A stretch of 64,000 nucleotides of DNA from Solanum dulcamara (taxonomy: Eukaryota; Streptophyta; Magnoliopsida; Solanales; Solanaceae), in the NCBI RefSeq assembly GCF_947179165.1, contig NC_077239.1, positions 32,502,134 through 32,566,133 on the forward strand, read 5' to 3'. A model generated the notes under the pieces. The model worked only from the letters and a program-made list of their open reading frames with translations. It was not told the DNA's origin and made no database searches. The translations under genes were made by a program, and so were the position numbers. Shown here piece by piece: positions 49,398 through 60,866 of the stretch; positions within the stretch are counted from its first letter, which is position 1; every line of letters begins with the position of its first letter.

Positions 49398-49552
49398 ACC
49401 TCACGAGTAGCTTGTGCCATGACGGCTGAAGAAAGAACTTGGAAGGATTCTATGAACTCGGCATTAGTCACTTGGTCATTCAAGGGGTTATTTGGAGCAT
49501 GTTTCTCCTCTTCAACCACATTCCTTCAAATGGGGCATCTTCGTGGAGGCAT
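49398..49552 (-). pseudogene. gag N-terminus of E6, inverted
   Basis: On the minus strand ATG at 49552-49550 opens an MPPRRCPI-like start followed by VVEEEKHAP and LNDQVTNAEF-like sequence, ending at GAGGT (49402-49398), directly against the LTR start. The gag frame continues at 59631 with '..GGTGGTCACTCCC', so this is the N-terminus of the gag interrupted by E5. Confidence 0.75.
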
Positions 49553-49757
49553 TTTTTGAAATTCGCAAAGAACAAGCATTAGAGGAAATAAAAACTTAGA
49601 GTACTACTCTACTGTATGACATAGATTATGAAAGAAGTGAGATTTTCCTAGAACGCCTCATAGCCTCCTATTCGTAGACATGGAGAGCTTCACATCGATG
49701 AACAATACTCTACTTGACACGGCATGTTAGATTTCCTATGACACTCCTAAACCTTGT

Positions 49758-49769
49758 GCTCTAATACCA
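49758..49769 (-). other. Primer-binding site of E6, inverted
   Basis: The minus strand reads TGGTATTAGAGC, one mismatch from the tRNA-iMet complement, between the LTR end (about 49775) and gag. Confidence 0.85.
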
Positions 49770-49774
49770 AGTTA

Positions 49775-51045
49775 GTCATGAGATAACCTAGGTCCTAGAC
49801 GTGACACGATGATTGGGAACCTGAAGGATCCCAACAAATCCATCTTAGTATATATTACATACATAAAGTAAATGAACATAATGATATAAGAGGAAGAATC
49901 AACTCAACATAAAAGTCAAATGAAAGTAAACTCAATCCTCAACAACAACTCCAGCTGCGGCCTGCTACAACTCTATATTTTTCCCCTTTTTTCATCCTCC
50001 TTAGCTCTTATAATCATGATCTTGATGTTGATACATCCTTCCATTTGGACTTACTTGGTACGACAAGACTAAAAAGGGCAAAGATGAAAAGAATTTTCTC
50101 ACCCCATATGACATAGAAGTTTCGTGTACTTGTTCTTCTTCAATTTAGCTATGTATTATATGTAGCGTAGTTGAATAGAAATAGTGTAGGTTACTTTCTT
50201 TTTTCTCATAGAAGGGGAGAGTCTCCCTCATTTATGCTTTCTTAGTCGACTTATACCGGGAGGAGACCTCCCATAGGTTTATTGCTTTCTAGTTTCTAGA
50301 TAGTCCTTTTTTGTATTTGGGGATGAGTCAGCTGACCTTAGTAGGTCAGCCAACTTATAAAGCAACCTAGGAGTGGAGGTAAGGTTTATGTCCCCCTTCT
50401 TGTACTTTTTTATTTATTATTTATGATAAGGCTTGGGGGTGATGCTCAACCCCTGACTGTGCATGAGAGGTAGGAGCCTCGTGTAGGGTCCGTTCCCTTA
50501 AACAAAAGTCCAAGTAGATTACATCAATTTTCAATGTCTAAATATGCCTCTATACTATACTTTGATGGGGGCTTAGGACAAGCTTCTAGCTCACCCAAAT
50601 CATAGAAGAAAGTCAAAGAAACATAAAGAAAGGAAATATCATCCTTGATAAATGAGGACTCGCTAATCACAACTCAAGAATTCTAAGTCAACTCTAGCCA
50701 TGAATGTGAAAAGCGTGAGTATCTTCTGTCCCTACATTATAAGACAATAATGTAGGCAACAAATATGCGTTATTACATAGAAGGTACTAAATATGTGAGG
50801 TATGCATGAACAAGTAATAGAACGTGAGCAATATTACATAGGATGTATGACCAATGATAAATGGACATGGATAAGGCTTAAAAGCATTTGAAATCACATG
50901 AAAACTAATGGTCAATACATCATAAAACTTCATAATAAAACTTACATCTTTGCATATAACTTGTGTGGGATAAGACCTTTAACTAACATCTAAGACCATG
51001 CGAACTATAACATAAAATTCGATGTAATTCCCATATCAAGAAGAG
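49775..51045 (-). mobile_element. 5' LTR of E6, second part, inverted, with LINE fragment inside
   Basis: Minus-strand subfamily A LTR sequence runs from 'agtctcttcttgatatgg' at 51045 to the end next to the primer-binding site. It is split by a + strand LINE fragment at 49939-50508; without it, the sequence matches 28880-29125 read in the other direction. It starts about 150 bp further along the LTR than where the + part ends at 49036. Confidence 0.75.
49939..50508 (+). mobile_element. 5'-truncated LINE insertion, 3' end only
   Basis: About 570 bp match, in reverse orientation, the 3' end of the large LINE (31918-32400). Shared blocks include 'gatgaaaagaattttct', 'gagagtctccct', 'aggtaaggttt', 'gcatgagaggt' and 'gtagggtcc'. 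It ends in a short A-rich run, 'aaacaaaa', at about 50500-50507. This is the usual result of incomplete reverse transcription. I find no clear target duplication. It carries no coding sequence. Confidence 0.85.
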
Positions 51046-52832
51046 ACTTCAAGGACCGTGAGGTATCCCATGAAGAAAGTTCAAAGACTTTCCCTTTAAC
51101 TCAAAAACTTCAGAGTCTAAGTCCAATGTCATGGACACCAACCATGGACCTTGGTGAGCATGATGGGTCTTCCGTGGTGAGCCCAGCTGCAGTTTAATAA
51201 GGGGTATTTTACACATTTCCTATTCTTTGGTTAATGAATGTGGACGTTATTGGGACTAGATTCACTACAAAAATATCCTAAATACTCTTTAATCTACTCT
51301 TCATCAAGATTTTAGCTAGGGTTCCAAATTTCTTCAAGGTTTCTTTTGAAATTATAAGTTATTTCAAGTGAGGTATGTAGGTATTGATTCATGGGTTCCT
51401 TTCACCCCTAAATTCCCAAGGTTTTCTCAAAGTTTCTTTTCATTTTAATTGATTATGAACCAAGTTTTGATGAATTATATTGGGCTAATTTAATCTCAGT
51501 TTTAGATGTTATCAATGATCGTTATATGCAAGTTTTTATATGAATTTCACGATTTTAAGTTGAATTATGAATGTCCATGCATGAAGATATTTCCAAGTCA
51601 AGATTATGAAGTTAAAGATAATTTTATGAGTTAATGATGAGTTAAATGACTTATAAAGATAGTTCTCAATAAGTTATAGCTGAGATTATGATTTTGAAGA
51701 TAAATTTGAGATAATGATCAAAGTTAAGATCATTAGATATTTAAAAATGGTGATAAGGACAATTCTCACAAAAGTTATAGATTCTTATGAATCGCCAAGT
51801 TAGATGAGCTATTCCTAAATATTTTAAATATGGATTGATAGGAAGTTACTATCTTTCCCTACTATATTATGATTATGTTTTATGAGTTTCAATTGGGATA
51901 CTGAGCACTGAAGAGACTTCTAGGTGGGGTTCGGTCGGATAACGCAGTTGGTTATCCAAGGGAATCCTGGTAAAAAACTAAAGTCCCAAACTACATAGCA
52001 CATGTAGGTTGCCTTCATGGCCTAGCTGGTGGATCCACATAGACCAGTTGAGTAGAGTTATATTTAAAGTATGCCTTGGCAAGGTAGCTTCTCCTATTTC
52101 AATGTAGGAGTCATCGACCTATCTCAATTTAGGAATCATTAGATTCTATGTAGTAGCTCAGATGGTCTTAGTTGTCGGTTAACGGTCTTATCCCACACAA
52201 GTTGAAGTTAAGCTTCAAGCTGTCAAATTATGAGCTCGTAATAAAGTTTTATGATATGCATTGACTAAGAGTTTCTTATGTTTTAAATTTTCTTTAGAGC
52301 TATGCTTATGTTCATTATGATTTGGTCATGCATCTTATGGCATATTGATAAATTCTTTGATTTGTTCACGCATACCTCACATACTTAGTATATTCAAATG
52401 TACTAATGCATATTTTGCCTATATTGTATCAAAATGTAGGAACAGACGACACTCACTATTACCCCGCTCGTGGCTAGAGTTTGTTTAAGAGTTCCAAGAG
52501 TTGGTGAGTCCTCATTCTACCGAGGATAAGACTTTATTTCATATTTCTATTGCTTAGACATTTCTTCTATTGCTAGGGTGATCTAGGAGCTTATTCTAAG
52601 CCCCCATCAAAAGTTAAACTAGAGGCATATTTAGACGATGTTATGGTATAGTTTGATTTGGACGTTTATAGAGTTGACTCCCTTTTGCCCCTTTACCATA
52701 TAATACTTTCTTCTACTTATCTTTATGTTATTTTTACCTTATATATGCAATGAATGCTAAGATATCTTTTGGTGGGGGTCCCTCACATTCTGATCATCAT
52801 ATTATGAGTAGGCCCTAGGTTGGGTCATGACA
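51046..52832 (+). mobile_element. 5' LTR of E5, remaining part (subfamily B)
   Basis: Matches the LTR at 29499-31762 from about its position 410 to the end, finishing '...gggtcatgaca' at 52832 before a primer-binding site. The first 360 bp are found inverted at 49037-49397, with about 45 bp missing between the two parts. Confidence 0.85.
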
Positions 52833-52836
52833 AACT

Positions 52837-52848
52837 TGGTATCAGAGC
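52837..52848 (+). other. Primer-binding site of E5
   Basis: Exact TGGTATCAGAGC, 4 nt after the LTR end at 52832. Confidence 0.9.
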
Positions 52849-52932
52849 ACAAGGTTTAGAAGAGTTTTATGGAGTCTAACATTTCGTGATAAGTAGATTC
52901 TTATTCATTGGTTTGAAGTATGCTACATCCAC

Positions 52933-53342
52933 GAAGATACCCCGTTAGAAGAAAAGAGGTTGAAGAGGAACAACAAGCTCCGAATGACCCTATAAATGAT
53001 CAAGTTTCCAATGTCGAGTTTTGAGCGGCCTTTTAAGTACTTGGTCAAGCCATTATGGCTCAAGTGAATAGTGAGGTGGTTTCTCCCATGAATTCAAATG
53101 CTACCACAGCTGCAACAAGGATTTGTGACTTTGTGAGGATGAATCCTCCAGAGTTTTAGGGCTCTAAAGTTGATGAGGATCCCTAAGAGTTTTTGGATAG
53201 AATCTATAAGATTGTTAAGATCATGGGGTTAGCCCGGTTGAAAAGGTAGAGTTGGAAATGTACCAATTGAGGGGTGTTGCTTAAATTTGGTTTGATCAAT
53301 AGAAAATTAAGAGGCCTAGAGAGGTAGGGCCTATTACTTAGG
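52933..53342 (+). pseudogene. gag 5' part of E5, start codon deleted
   Basis: Compared with E3 (31850-31890 plus 41540-41625), the leader and the first gag codons are deleted, joining 'catccacga' to 'agataccccg'. The frame then reads VRRKEVEEEQQAPNDP..., with several stops before 53343. The core pieces ATRICDFVRMNPP and DEDP are visible. Confidence 0.75.
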
Positions 53343-54623
53343 ATGAGTTCAAGAGTGTTTCTTGATCGCTTTTTCCTACTAGAGTTGAGGGAGGCCAAAG
53401 TGCAAGAGTTTATCAACCTCAAGCAAGGTGGTATAAGTGTGAGGGAGTATGCCCATAAGTTTTCTCAATTGTCAAAATATGCCCCATTCATGGTCACCGA
53501 CTTAAGAGCTTGTATGAGCAAGTTTGTATTGAGATTGTTAAATATAGTTGTAATGGTGTGTAAAATGGCTATATTAATCTGGGATATGGATATATCTATA
53601 CTCATGACCTATGCGGAGCAAGTAGATAGTGATAAGATGAAGGTAAGAAATAGGGAGTCAAAGAGTCCAAGGACGGATAATGGTGAGTTCTCCCATGCTA
53701 AGTTCAGAAGTGGTGGGCAATCTCATTTTCTCCAAAAGTACTCTGGCCAAGGGTCTTCTAATGCTACTACTACAAGGTTTGACAAAGGTAGGGTGCCCAA
53801 CCCTAAATCTCAAGGAGGTACTTCCATTGGCCAAGTTACTCCTACATGTAAGAAGTGTTGTAGAAACCACAAGGGTGAATGTCTAGTTGGGTTTAATGTA
53901 TGCTACCGATGTGGTAAGTCATGTCATCATGCTAAGGAGTGTAAGGTTAAGGATGCTCATCCTCAAGGCCAAGTTGCTCAAGGTGGACAAGGGCAACAAA
54001 AGTTTGGTCAATGCAACAATCAGTTCTATGCTCTCCATGGTAGCCAAGAGGTGGAGGAGATGCCCAATGTTGTTACTGGTATGTTATGGATCTTTCTCTA
54101 TGATGTTTATGCTTTGCTAGATTCGGGGGAAAATTTATCTTTTGTTTCCCCTTATGTGGTGATGATATTTGATGTTAGTCCCAAGACATTATCAGAGCTT
54201 TTCTCCATTTATACTCCCAAAAGTGAGTCTGTTATGGCTAAAAGAGTCTATAGAAGTTGTCCGGTTATGGTTTTCCATAAAGTTACCTTATGTGATCTAG
54301 TTGAGCTTGAGATGACTAATTTTGATATCATCTTTGGTATAGATTGGCTATATGCATGTTATGCTTCTATTGAGTGTAGAACCCGAGTGGTTATGTTCCA
54401 ATTCCTAAATAAGTCGATCTTAGAAAGGAAGGGTAGTAACTTCGTGTTAAAAGTTCATTTTATTTCGTACCTTAAAGAATGTAATATGATTTCCAAGGGT
54501 TGTATTTATCATCTTGTGAGGGTCAAGGATGAGAATTCTGAAGCCCCTATCCTAGAGTTGGTCCTCATTGTAAATGAGTTTCCCGATGTGTTTCTCGATG
54601 ATTTGCTCGGTGTTTCTCCCTAA
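53343..54623 (+). pseudogene. gag C-terminus and protease of E5 (426-codon open frame)
   Basis: This is the longest open frame of the window. Residues 10-75 are the end of the capsid-like gag core ([23 protein letters not shown]). Two zinc motifs follow: [12 protein letters not shown] (169-180) and [14 protein letters not shown] (187-200). Protease begins around 250, with [10 protein letters not shown] holding the active-site DSG at 260-262 and the [10 protein letters not shown] flap-end motif at 327-336. The frame ends in the protease-RT linker (FPDVFLDDL), where a stop replaces the codon before the next in-phase segment. The first Met is only where the open frame starts, not a native start. 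In live relatives this region is cleaved into capsid, nucleocapsid and protease. Confidence 0.88.
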
Positions 54624-55184
54624 AGGAAGATTAATTTTGGTATAGAGCTTCTTCTTGATACTCAACCTATTTCTATTCCTCCTTACCGAATAAATCCGAT
54701 GGAATTAAAGAAGTTAAAGTATCAATTGAAGGACTTGTTAGACAAGGGTTTCATTAGGACAAGAATTTCTCTATGGGGTGCTCCCGTATTATTTTTTAGA
54801 AAGAAGGATGGTTCACTACATATGTGCATTGATTACCAGCAATTGAATAAGGTAACCATCAAGAATAAGTATCAACTTTTGAAAATAGATGAATTATTTG
54901 ATCAGTTGTAAGGGGCAAGTTACTTCTCCAAAATAGACCTTCATTTTGATTATCACCAATTGAGGGTGAGGGAGCGCGACATTCCCAAAATGACATTTTG
55001 GACAAGGTATGGCCATTATGAGTTTCTAGTTATGTTGTTTGGTTTGACAAATGCTCCCATGACTTTCATGGACTTAATAAATAGGGTGTTCAAGCATTAC
55101 CTAGATATATTTGTGATTGTATTCATCGGCAATATTTTGATTTACAAGAATGGAAGGATCATATCACTACCGCTCCTTTCTTGA
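54624..55184 (+). pseudogene. RT of E5, catalytic motif mutated and domain truncated
   Basis: Pieces in order: [17 protein letters not shown] and [17 protein letters not shown] (54699-54911), a stop, [32 protein letters not shown], then [10 protein letters not shown] at about 55117-55146, where the catalytic D-D pair is G-N. After YKNG the sequence jumps to 'aggatcatatcactaccgc', the start of RNase H, so the thumb and connection are deleted. It cannot polymerise DNA. Confidence 0.88.
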
Positions 55185-57090
55185 CCTTGCCAGAGGGTCT
55201 GATGGTTTTGTGGTTTATTGTGATGCGTCAAGGGTTGGTCTTGGTTGTGTATTGATGCAACATGATAAGGTAATAGCTTATGTCTTCTAGGCAACTAAAG
55301 GTGCATGAACGGAACTATCCAACCCATGATCTTGAACTAGTGGTGGTTGTGTTTGCTTTGAAAATTTGGAGACACTATCTTTATGGTGTCCATATGGATG
55401 TGTTCACCGACCATAAGAGTTTATAATATATATAAGCAAAAAGATTTGAACCTTCGGCAAAGAAGATGGCTTGAATTGTTGAAAGATTATGATATGAGTG
55501 TGTTGTATCATCTAGGTAAGGCAAATATGGTTGCCGATGCACTAAGTAGATTGTCCATGAGTAGTGTGGCACATGTTGAAGAAGATAAGAAATAATTGAT
55601 TAAAGTTATTCATAGATTGGAACGGTTAGGTGTGCATTTTGTTAATTCTAATGATGGAGGATTTCTCACTCATAATGGTTCAGAATCATCACTTATACTG
55701 GATGATAAGTCCAAGCAAGACCAAGATCCAATGTTGGTTGAGTTAAAGAAATCGGTTGTCGAAAAATCTATTGAGGCTCTCTCCCAAGGGGAGATAGTAT
55801 GCTACTATATCAAGGTCGTTTATGTGTACCAAATATTGATGGGTTGAGAGAATTGATACTAAATGAGGCTCATAGTTCCCAATATTCAATTCATCCAGGT
55901 TCCACCAAGATGTATTATAACTTGAGAGAGATGTATTGGTGGAATTGCATGTGGAATGACATCGCGGAATTTGTAGCTATGTGTCCAAATTGCAAACAAA
56001 TTAAAGTCAAGGATCAAACACTAAGAGGTCTATCCCAAGACATTGAGATCCCTACTTGGAAGGGGAAAGATGTAAACATGGTTTTTGTAATAGGTATTCC
56101 TCATACTAAGAAGCAATATGACTCTATTTGGGTTTTTGTAGATCGGATGACCAAGTTGGCTCATTTTCTACCGATTAAGACTTCCTATGATGCCAAAGAT
56201 TATGATAAGTTGTATGTTCGTGAGTTGGTAAGACTTCATGGTGTGCCTTTTTCCATCAAGTCTGATCGAGGTACATAATTCACTTCACACATTTGGAGGT
56301 CATTTCAAAAGGGTCTCGATACAAAGGTTAAATTAAGTACCGCTTTTTACCCTCAAACTAATGGTAAAGCCAAAAGAACGATCCAAACTTTAGAGGATAT
56401 GCTAAGGGCATGTGTTATTGATTTCAAAGGAAGTCAAGATAAACATTTGCCATTGATTGAGTTTGCCTATAATAATAGTCATCACTCTAGCATCCAAATG
56501 GCTCCTTTCAAAGCATTGTATAATAATAGTCCCCAGTGGGATGGTTTGAAGTTGGTGAGATAGCCTTGATTGGTCCAGATCTGGTTATCGATGTTATGGA
56601 GAAGGTAAGACTCATAAGGAAGAGGTTGAAGACAGCTCAAAGTCGGCAAAGGTCTTATTCCGATGTTAGGATAAGAGAGCTTGAATTTGAAGGTGATGAT
56701 TGGATCTATTTGAAGGTTTCACCCATGAAGGGTGTAATGCATTTTGTCAAGAAAGGGAAATTGAGTCCTAGGTACGTTGGACCTTACAAAATAGAGAGAC
56801 GTATTGGCAAGGTGGCTTATAAGTTAGATCTGCCACTTGAGTCAGCTATGGTTCACCCAGTGTTTGTGTGTCTATTTTGAGGAAGTTCGTGGGTGATCCA
56901 AACCTCATTGTTCCATTAAAAGATTTTAAGTATTGAGGAGAATTTAACTTATGAAGAAGTTCCGCTGGAAATTTTAGACCGATAAGTTAAGAGGTTAAGG
57001 AACAAAGAAGTTCCATTCGTCAAAGTGTTATGGAGGAATCAACAAGTAGAAAGTGCTACTTGGGAGGCGGAGGTGGATATGATGAAATGA
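55185..57090 (+). pseudogene. RNase H, integrase and C-terminal tail of E5
   Basis: RNase H starts with FVVYCDASRVGLG (55207-55245), broken by a shift at about 55287, and continues at 55383-55595. The integrase frame 55799-56278 has an intact zinc motif (HSSQYSIH ... CPNC), but the first catalytic Asp is Val (NMVF, residue 95 of that frame). The SDRG Asp is kept (residue 156), and the third residue, Glu, is Lys (NGKAKRT, near 56370). The tail 56536-56880 keeps KVSPMKGVMHF and GPYKIERRIGKV; the chromodomain-like end (VKVLWRN, ATWEAEVDM) lies near 57010-57090. With two of three catalytic acids lost, integration is not possible. Confidence 0.88.
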
Positions 57091-57363
57091 TATACTCATA
57101 CCTCTTTCCCTCTATTCAAGCCCAAAGTAGTAAGTTTCTATTATTCAAGCTCGTTGAATTCTTATGTATTCATTTCCTCCTATGCTATTCATATACATAC
57201 ATTTTCAAAAAAAGGGTTGATTTTTAAAATCATGATTTTATGTCAAGTTGAAGTTTTCATGTCCCATGCATTTTAAGATGTCATCATGTTCATGTTGGGT
57301 TCCTAGTCCTTTTTCCGTTTTCTTCCTATGATAAGTTAATCTCATTCAAGGACGAATGTCCCT

Positions 57364-57376
57364 AAGGGGGATATAT
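57364..57376 (+). other. Polypurine tract of E5
   Basis: AAGGGGGATATA immediately precedes the TG of the 3' LTR. The 'aggacgaatgtccc' motif just upstream (57351-57363) is typical of this position in plant gypsy elements. Confidence 0.75.
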
Positions 57377-59630
57377 TGTAAGACCCCAGAATCTGGAAAG
57401 TTAGGAAGCAAGGATCAAAACATAAAAATCTGGAAAGTTGCAGAAATTTGGCACTAAGTGATGACCACGGAAGGATTTCATAGCCCGTAAGTAAGCATAT
57501 TGGACTGTGGTGATGTTCCTAAAGCTTAGCTTTACAGGGCGAGGTCCAGGATAGGTCATCACAGACCGTGGTGAGCACCATGAGCCGTGAAACCTCCTGT
57601 GGTGACCCCTTCCCTGAAGCCTCAAAACTTGATCCCAAGGCTTAGACCACTACTAGCCACCATAGGTCGTGGAATGTTTCACGGATCGTGGTGATATTAG
57701 TGGAGGACGCCCTTTTAATTCAAGTTGTAGGACCTTCACCATACGCACTCCTCACGGATGGTGGTGTATTTCCCAAACCGTAAGGTGTCTTGTGAATAAA
57801 GTTCAGAGACTTTCCCTGCAACTTAGAAATTTTAGAGTCCAAGTCCAACATCACGGACACCAACAAGGACCGTGGTGAGAACCATGCGCCGTGATGGGTC
57901 TTTCATGGTGAGCTCAACTGCAGTTTAATGTGGGGTATTTTAGGCATCTCCTATTCTTTGATTAATGAATGTTGACATTTTTGGGACTAGATTCACTACT
58001 AAAATATTCTAAATACTCTTTAATTTACTCTTTTCCCTCATTAACTTCCAAGTCAATTAGAAGATTTCTCTCAAGGCTCCTTCAAAAGATCATCTTCTTC
58101 ATCAAGCTTTTAGCTAGGGTTCCAAATTTCTTCAAGGTTTCTTCTCAAATTCTAAGTTATTTCAAGCAAGGTATGTGGGGATTGATTCATGGGTTCCTTT
58201 CATGTATGAAGTCCCAAGGTTTTTTCAAAGTTTCTTTCCATTTCAATTGATTATGAACTCTAGTTTTGAAGAATTGCATTGGGCTAATTCAATTCCATTT
58301 TTAGATGTTATCAATGATCATTATATGCATGTTTTCATATGAATTGCATGATTTTAAGTTGAATTATGAATGTCGATACATGAAGCTATTTCCAAGTCAA
58401 GATTATGAAGTTAAAGATGATTTTATGAGTTAATCATGAATTAAATGACTTATAAGGATAATTGTCAATGAGTTACAACTGAGATTATGATTTTGAAGCT
58501 AAATTTGAGATAATGATCAAAGTTAAGATCATTAGATGTCTAAATATGGTGATAAAAACAATTCTCACCGAAGTTATAGATTTTTATGAATCATCAAGTT
58601 AGATTAGCTATTCTTAAATGTTAAAGATGGATTAATAGGCTGTTACTATCTTTCCCTACTATGTTATGATTATGTTTTATGCATTTCCGTTGGGATACTG
58701 ACTAAGCACCAAGGAGACTTCTAGGTGAGTTTTAGTCAGATAAGGCAGTTGGTTATCCAAGGTAATGGTAGTAGCAACCTAAAGTCTCAAACTACATTGC
58801 CCACGTAGGTTGCCTTTATGGACTAGCTAGTGGATCCACAAAGCCGAGTTGAGTTGAGTTATATTTAGAGTATGCCCTGTTAAAGTAGCCTCCCATGTTT
58901 TGATGCAAGATTCATCGGCCTATCTCTATGCAGGAGTAGTTGGATTCTATGTAGTAGCTTGTATGGTCTTAGTTATCAATTAACGGTCTTATCCCACACA
59001 ATTTCAAGTTAATCTTTAAGTTGTCGGGTTATGAGTTTGTGATGAAGTTTTATGATATGCATTGACTAAGAGCTTTTTATGTTTTAAAATTTCTTGAGAG
59101 CTATGCTCATGTTCATTTTATTTGGTAATGCATCTTATGGCATATTGATAAGTCCTTTCATTTGTTCATGCATACCTCACATAGTTAGTACACTCAAATG
59201 TACTAACACATATTTTATCTAATTATCTCATAATGTAGGCACGGATGACACTCGCGATTAACCCGCTCGTGGCTAGAGTTTTTTTAAGAGTTCCAAGAGT
59301 TGGTGAGTTCTTTTTCTACCGAGGACAAGACTTTATTTCATATTTCTATTGCTTAGACTTTCTTCTATTGCTAGAGTGAGCTAGGAGCTTGTCATAAGCC
59401 CCTGTCAAAAGTTAAACTAGAGGCATATTTAGATAATGTTATGGTTTAGTCTGATTTGGACATTTATAGAGTTGAATCCCCTTAGACCGTTTCACATCTA
59501 ATGTTTTCTTCCATTTATCTTCGTGTTATTCTTACCTTATAAATGCAATGAATGCTAAGATGGCTTATAATTAGGGTCCCTCGTATCCCGACCACCATGT
59601 TATGACTAGGCCCTAGGTCGGGTCATGACA
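57377..59630 (+). mobile_element. 3' LTR of E5 (subfamily B)
   Basis: Complete 2,254 bp LTR, TGTAAGACCCCAGAATC...GGGTCATGACA. U3 holds cacgg/ccgtgg near-palindromes (57540-57900). It is followed directly by ATGGT and the continuation of the E6 gag frame. GAGGT lies before the E5 5' LTR, so ATGGT may be the second copy of the target duplication with two changes. Confidence 0.9.
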
Positions 59631-60676
59631 ATGGTGGTCACTCCCATGAATCCAAGTGTTGATATGGTGGCAACAAGGATTCGTGAGTTTATGAGGATGA
59701 ATCCTTTATAGTTTTGGGGTTCTATAGTGGAAGAGGATACACAAGAGTTTGTTGTTAGTACTCACAAGATTGTGGAGATTATGGGGATTAGCCTAATTGA
59801 GAGGGCAGAGTTGGCTACTTATCAATTGATAGAGGTGGCTAGAATTTGGTTTTGTCAATGGAAGAGTGAGAGGCCTAGAAAGCGATCCCCTGACTTGGAA
59901 AGAATTCAAAGTAGCATTTCTTGATTGCTTTTTCCCATTAAAATTGAGGGAGGCCAAGATACAAGAGTCCGTCAATCTTAAGAAAGGAGGTATGAATGTG
60001 AGAGAGTATGCCCTCAAGTACAACCAATTGTCAAAGTATGCTCTATTCATGATTGCCGACCTAAGAGCTCGTATGAGCAAGTTCATGTTGAGTGTGTCGA
60101 ATTTGGTTTCGTAGCAATGCAAGATGACTAAATTGATTTGTAAATGGACATCTCTAAACTTATGACCCATGCAGAGAAAATAGAAGGTGAGAAAATAAGG
60201 GAGAAAACTAGGGAGTCCAAAAGGGCAAGGACCGATGTTGGTGATTCCTCTTATGCTAAGTCCAAATATGGTGGGCATCTTTATTTTTTCGAAAGGTATT
60301 TTGATCAAGGTTCTTCGAATGCTACTACTCTAAGGTTTTACAAAGATAGTGTGCCTAACCCTAAGCCTCAATGATGCGCCCCAATTGGCCAAGTTGCCCC
60401 CGTATGCAAGAAATGTGAAAAGAATCACAAGGGAGAGTGTCTAGCGGGTTTGAATGTGTGTTATCAATGTGGAAAGCCGGGTCAACATGCTAAGGAGTGT
60501 AGGGCTAAGGATGGTTGTCCTCAAGTACAAGTTGCACATGGAGGACAACTTCAACAAGGTATCCAAGTTCAAACAAAAGATGGTCAACAAAATAATCGAT
60601 TTTATGACTTTCATGGTATGCAAGAGATAGAGGAGACCCTCGATGTTGTTACTGATATTAATGGGTCTTTCACTAA
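59631..60676 (+). pseudogene. gag of E6, continuation after E5
   Basis: Begins in frame with the inverted N-terminus at 49398: ...TRE then VVTPMNPSVDMVATRIREF. Open pieces at 59727-59924, 59866-60114 and 60144-60374 hold the gag core (LREAKIQESVNLKKGG, ADLRARMSKF) and the basic linker. Zinc motifs are CKKCEKNHKGEC (about 60408-60440) and CYQCGKPGQHAKEC (60459-60500). It ends in VVTDINGSFTNN, where plastid-like sequence interrupts the approach to protease. Confidence 0.85.
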
Positions 60677-60866
60677 TAATTAGCCGATCTAGATTTATGA
60701 ATTATTATAGAGAATTCATTGGTTGAATGGGAAGAATTGGGGAAAGAAGGATAATTCTCTTTCTTCATCATCAATCGGACTATTGTTCGCGACCTAGGAA
60801 TCTATTTTCTCATCAATCCAATCCCCGTTCATATTTTTTTTCTTTTCTTATTAATGAATAAACCTT
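60677..60866. other. Plastid-like filler: rpoC1 fragment joined to ycf2 fragment
   Basis: About 190 bp replace the normal spacer between gag and protease. At 60677-60750 the + strand reads LADLDL*IIIENSLVEWEELGKEG, which strongly recalls a conserved stretch of plastid rpoC1. At about 60751-60866 the minus strand reads VANNSPIDDEEREF with a stop upstream, which recalls plastid ycf2. Both identifications come from memory. Two unrelated plastid loci joined end to end in a retroelement fit filler DNA captured during double-strand break repair (a composite nuclear plastid insertion). Confidence 0.65.

Noticed and set aside
53343..54623. A domesticated gag-protease gene, as it is open for 426 codons
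   Set aside because: The native gag start is deleted and stops lie directly upstream. The frame ends at a stop in the normal gag-pol linker, and the element around it is broken. Chance survival of an open frame is the simpler reading.
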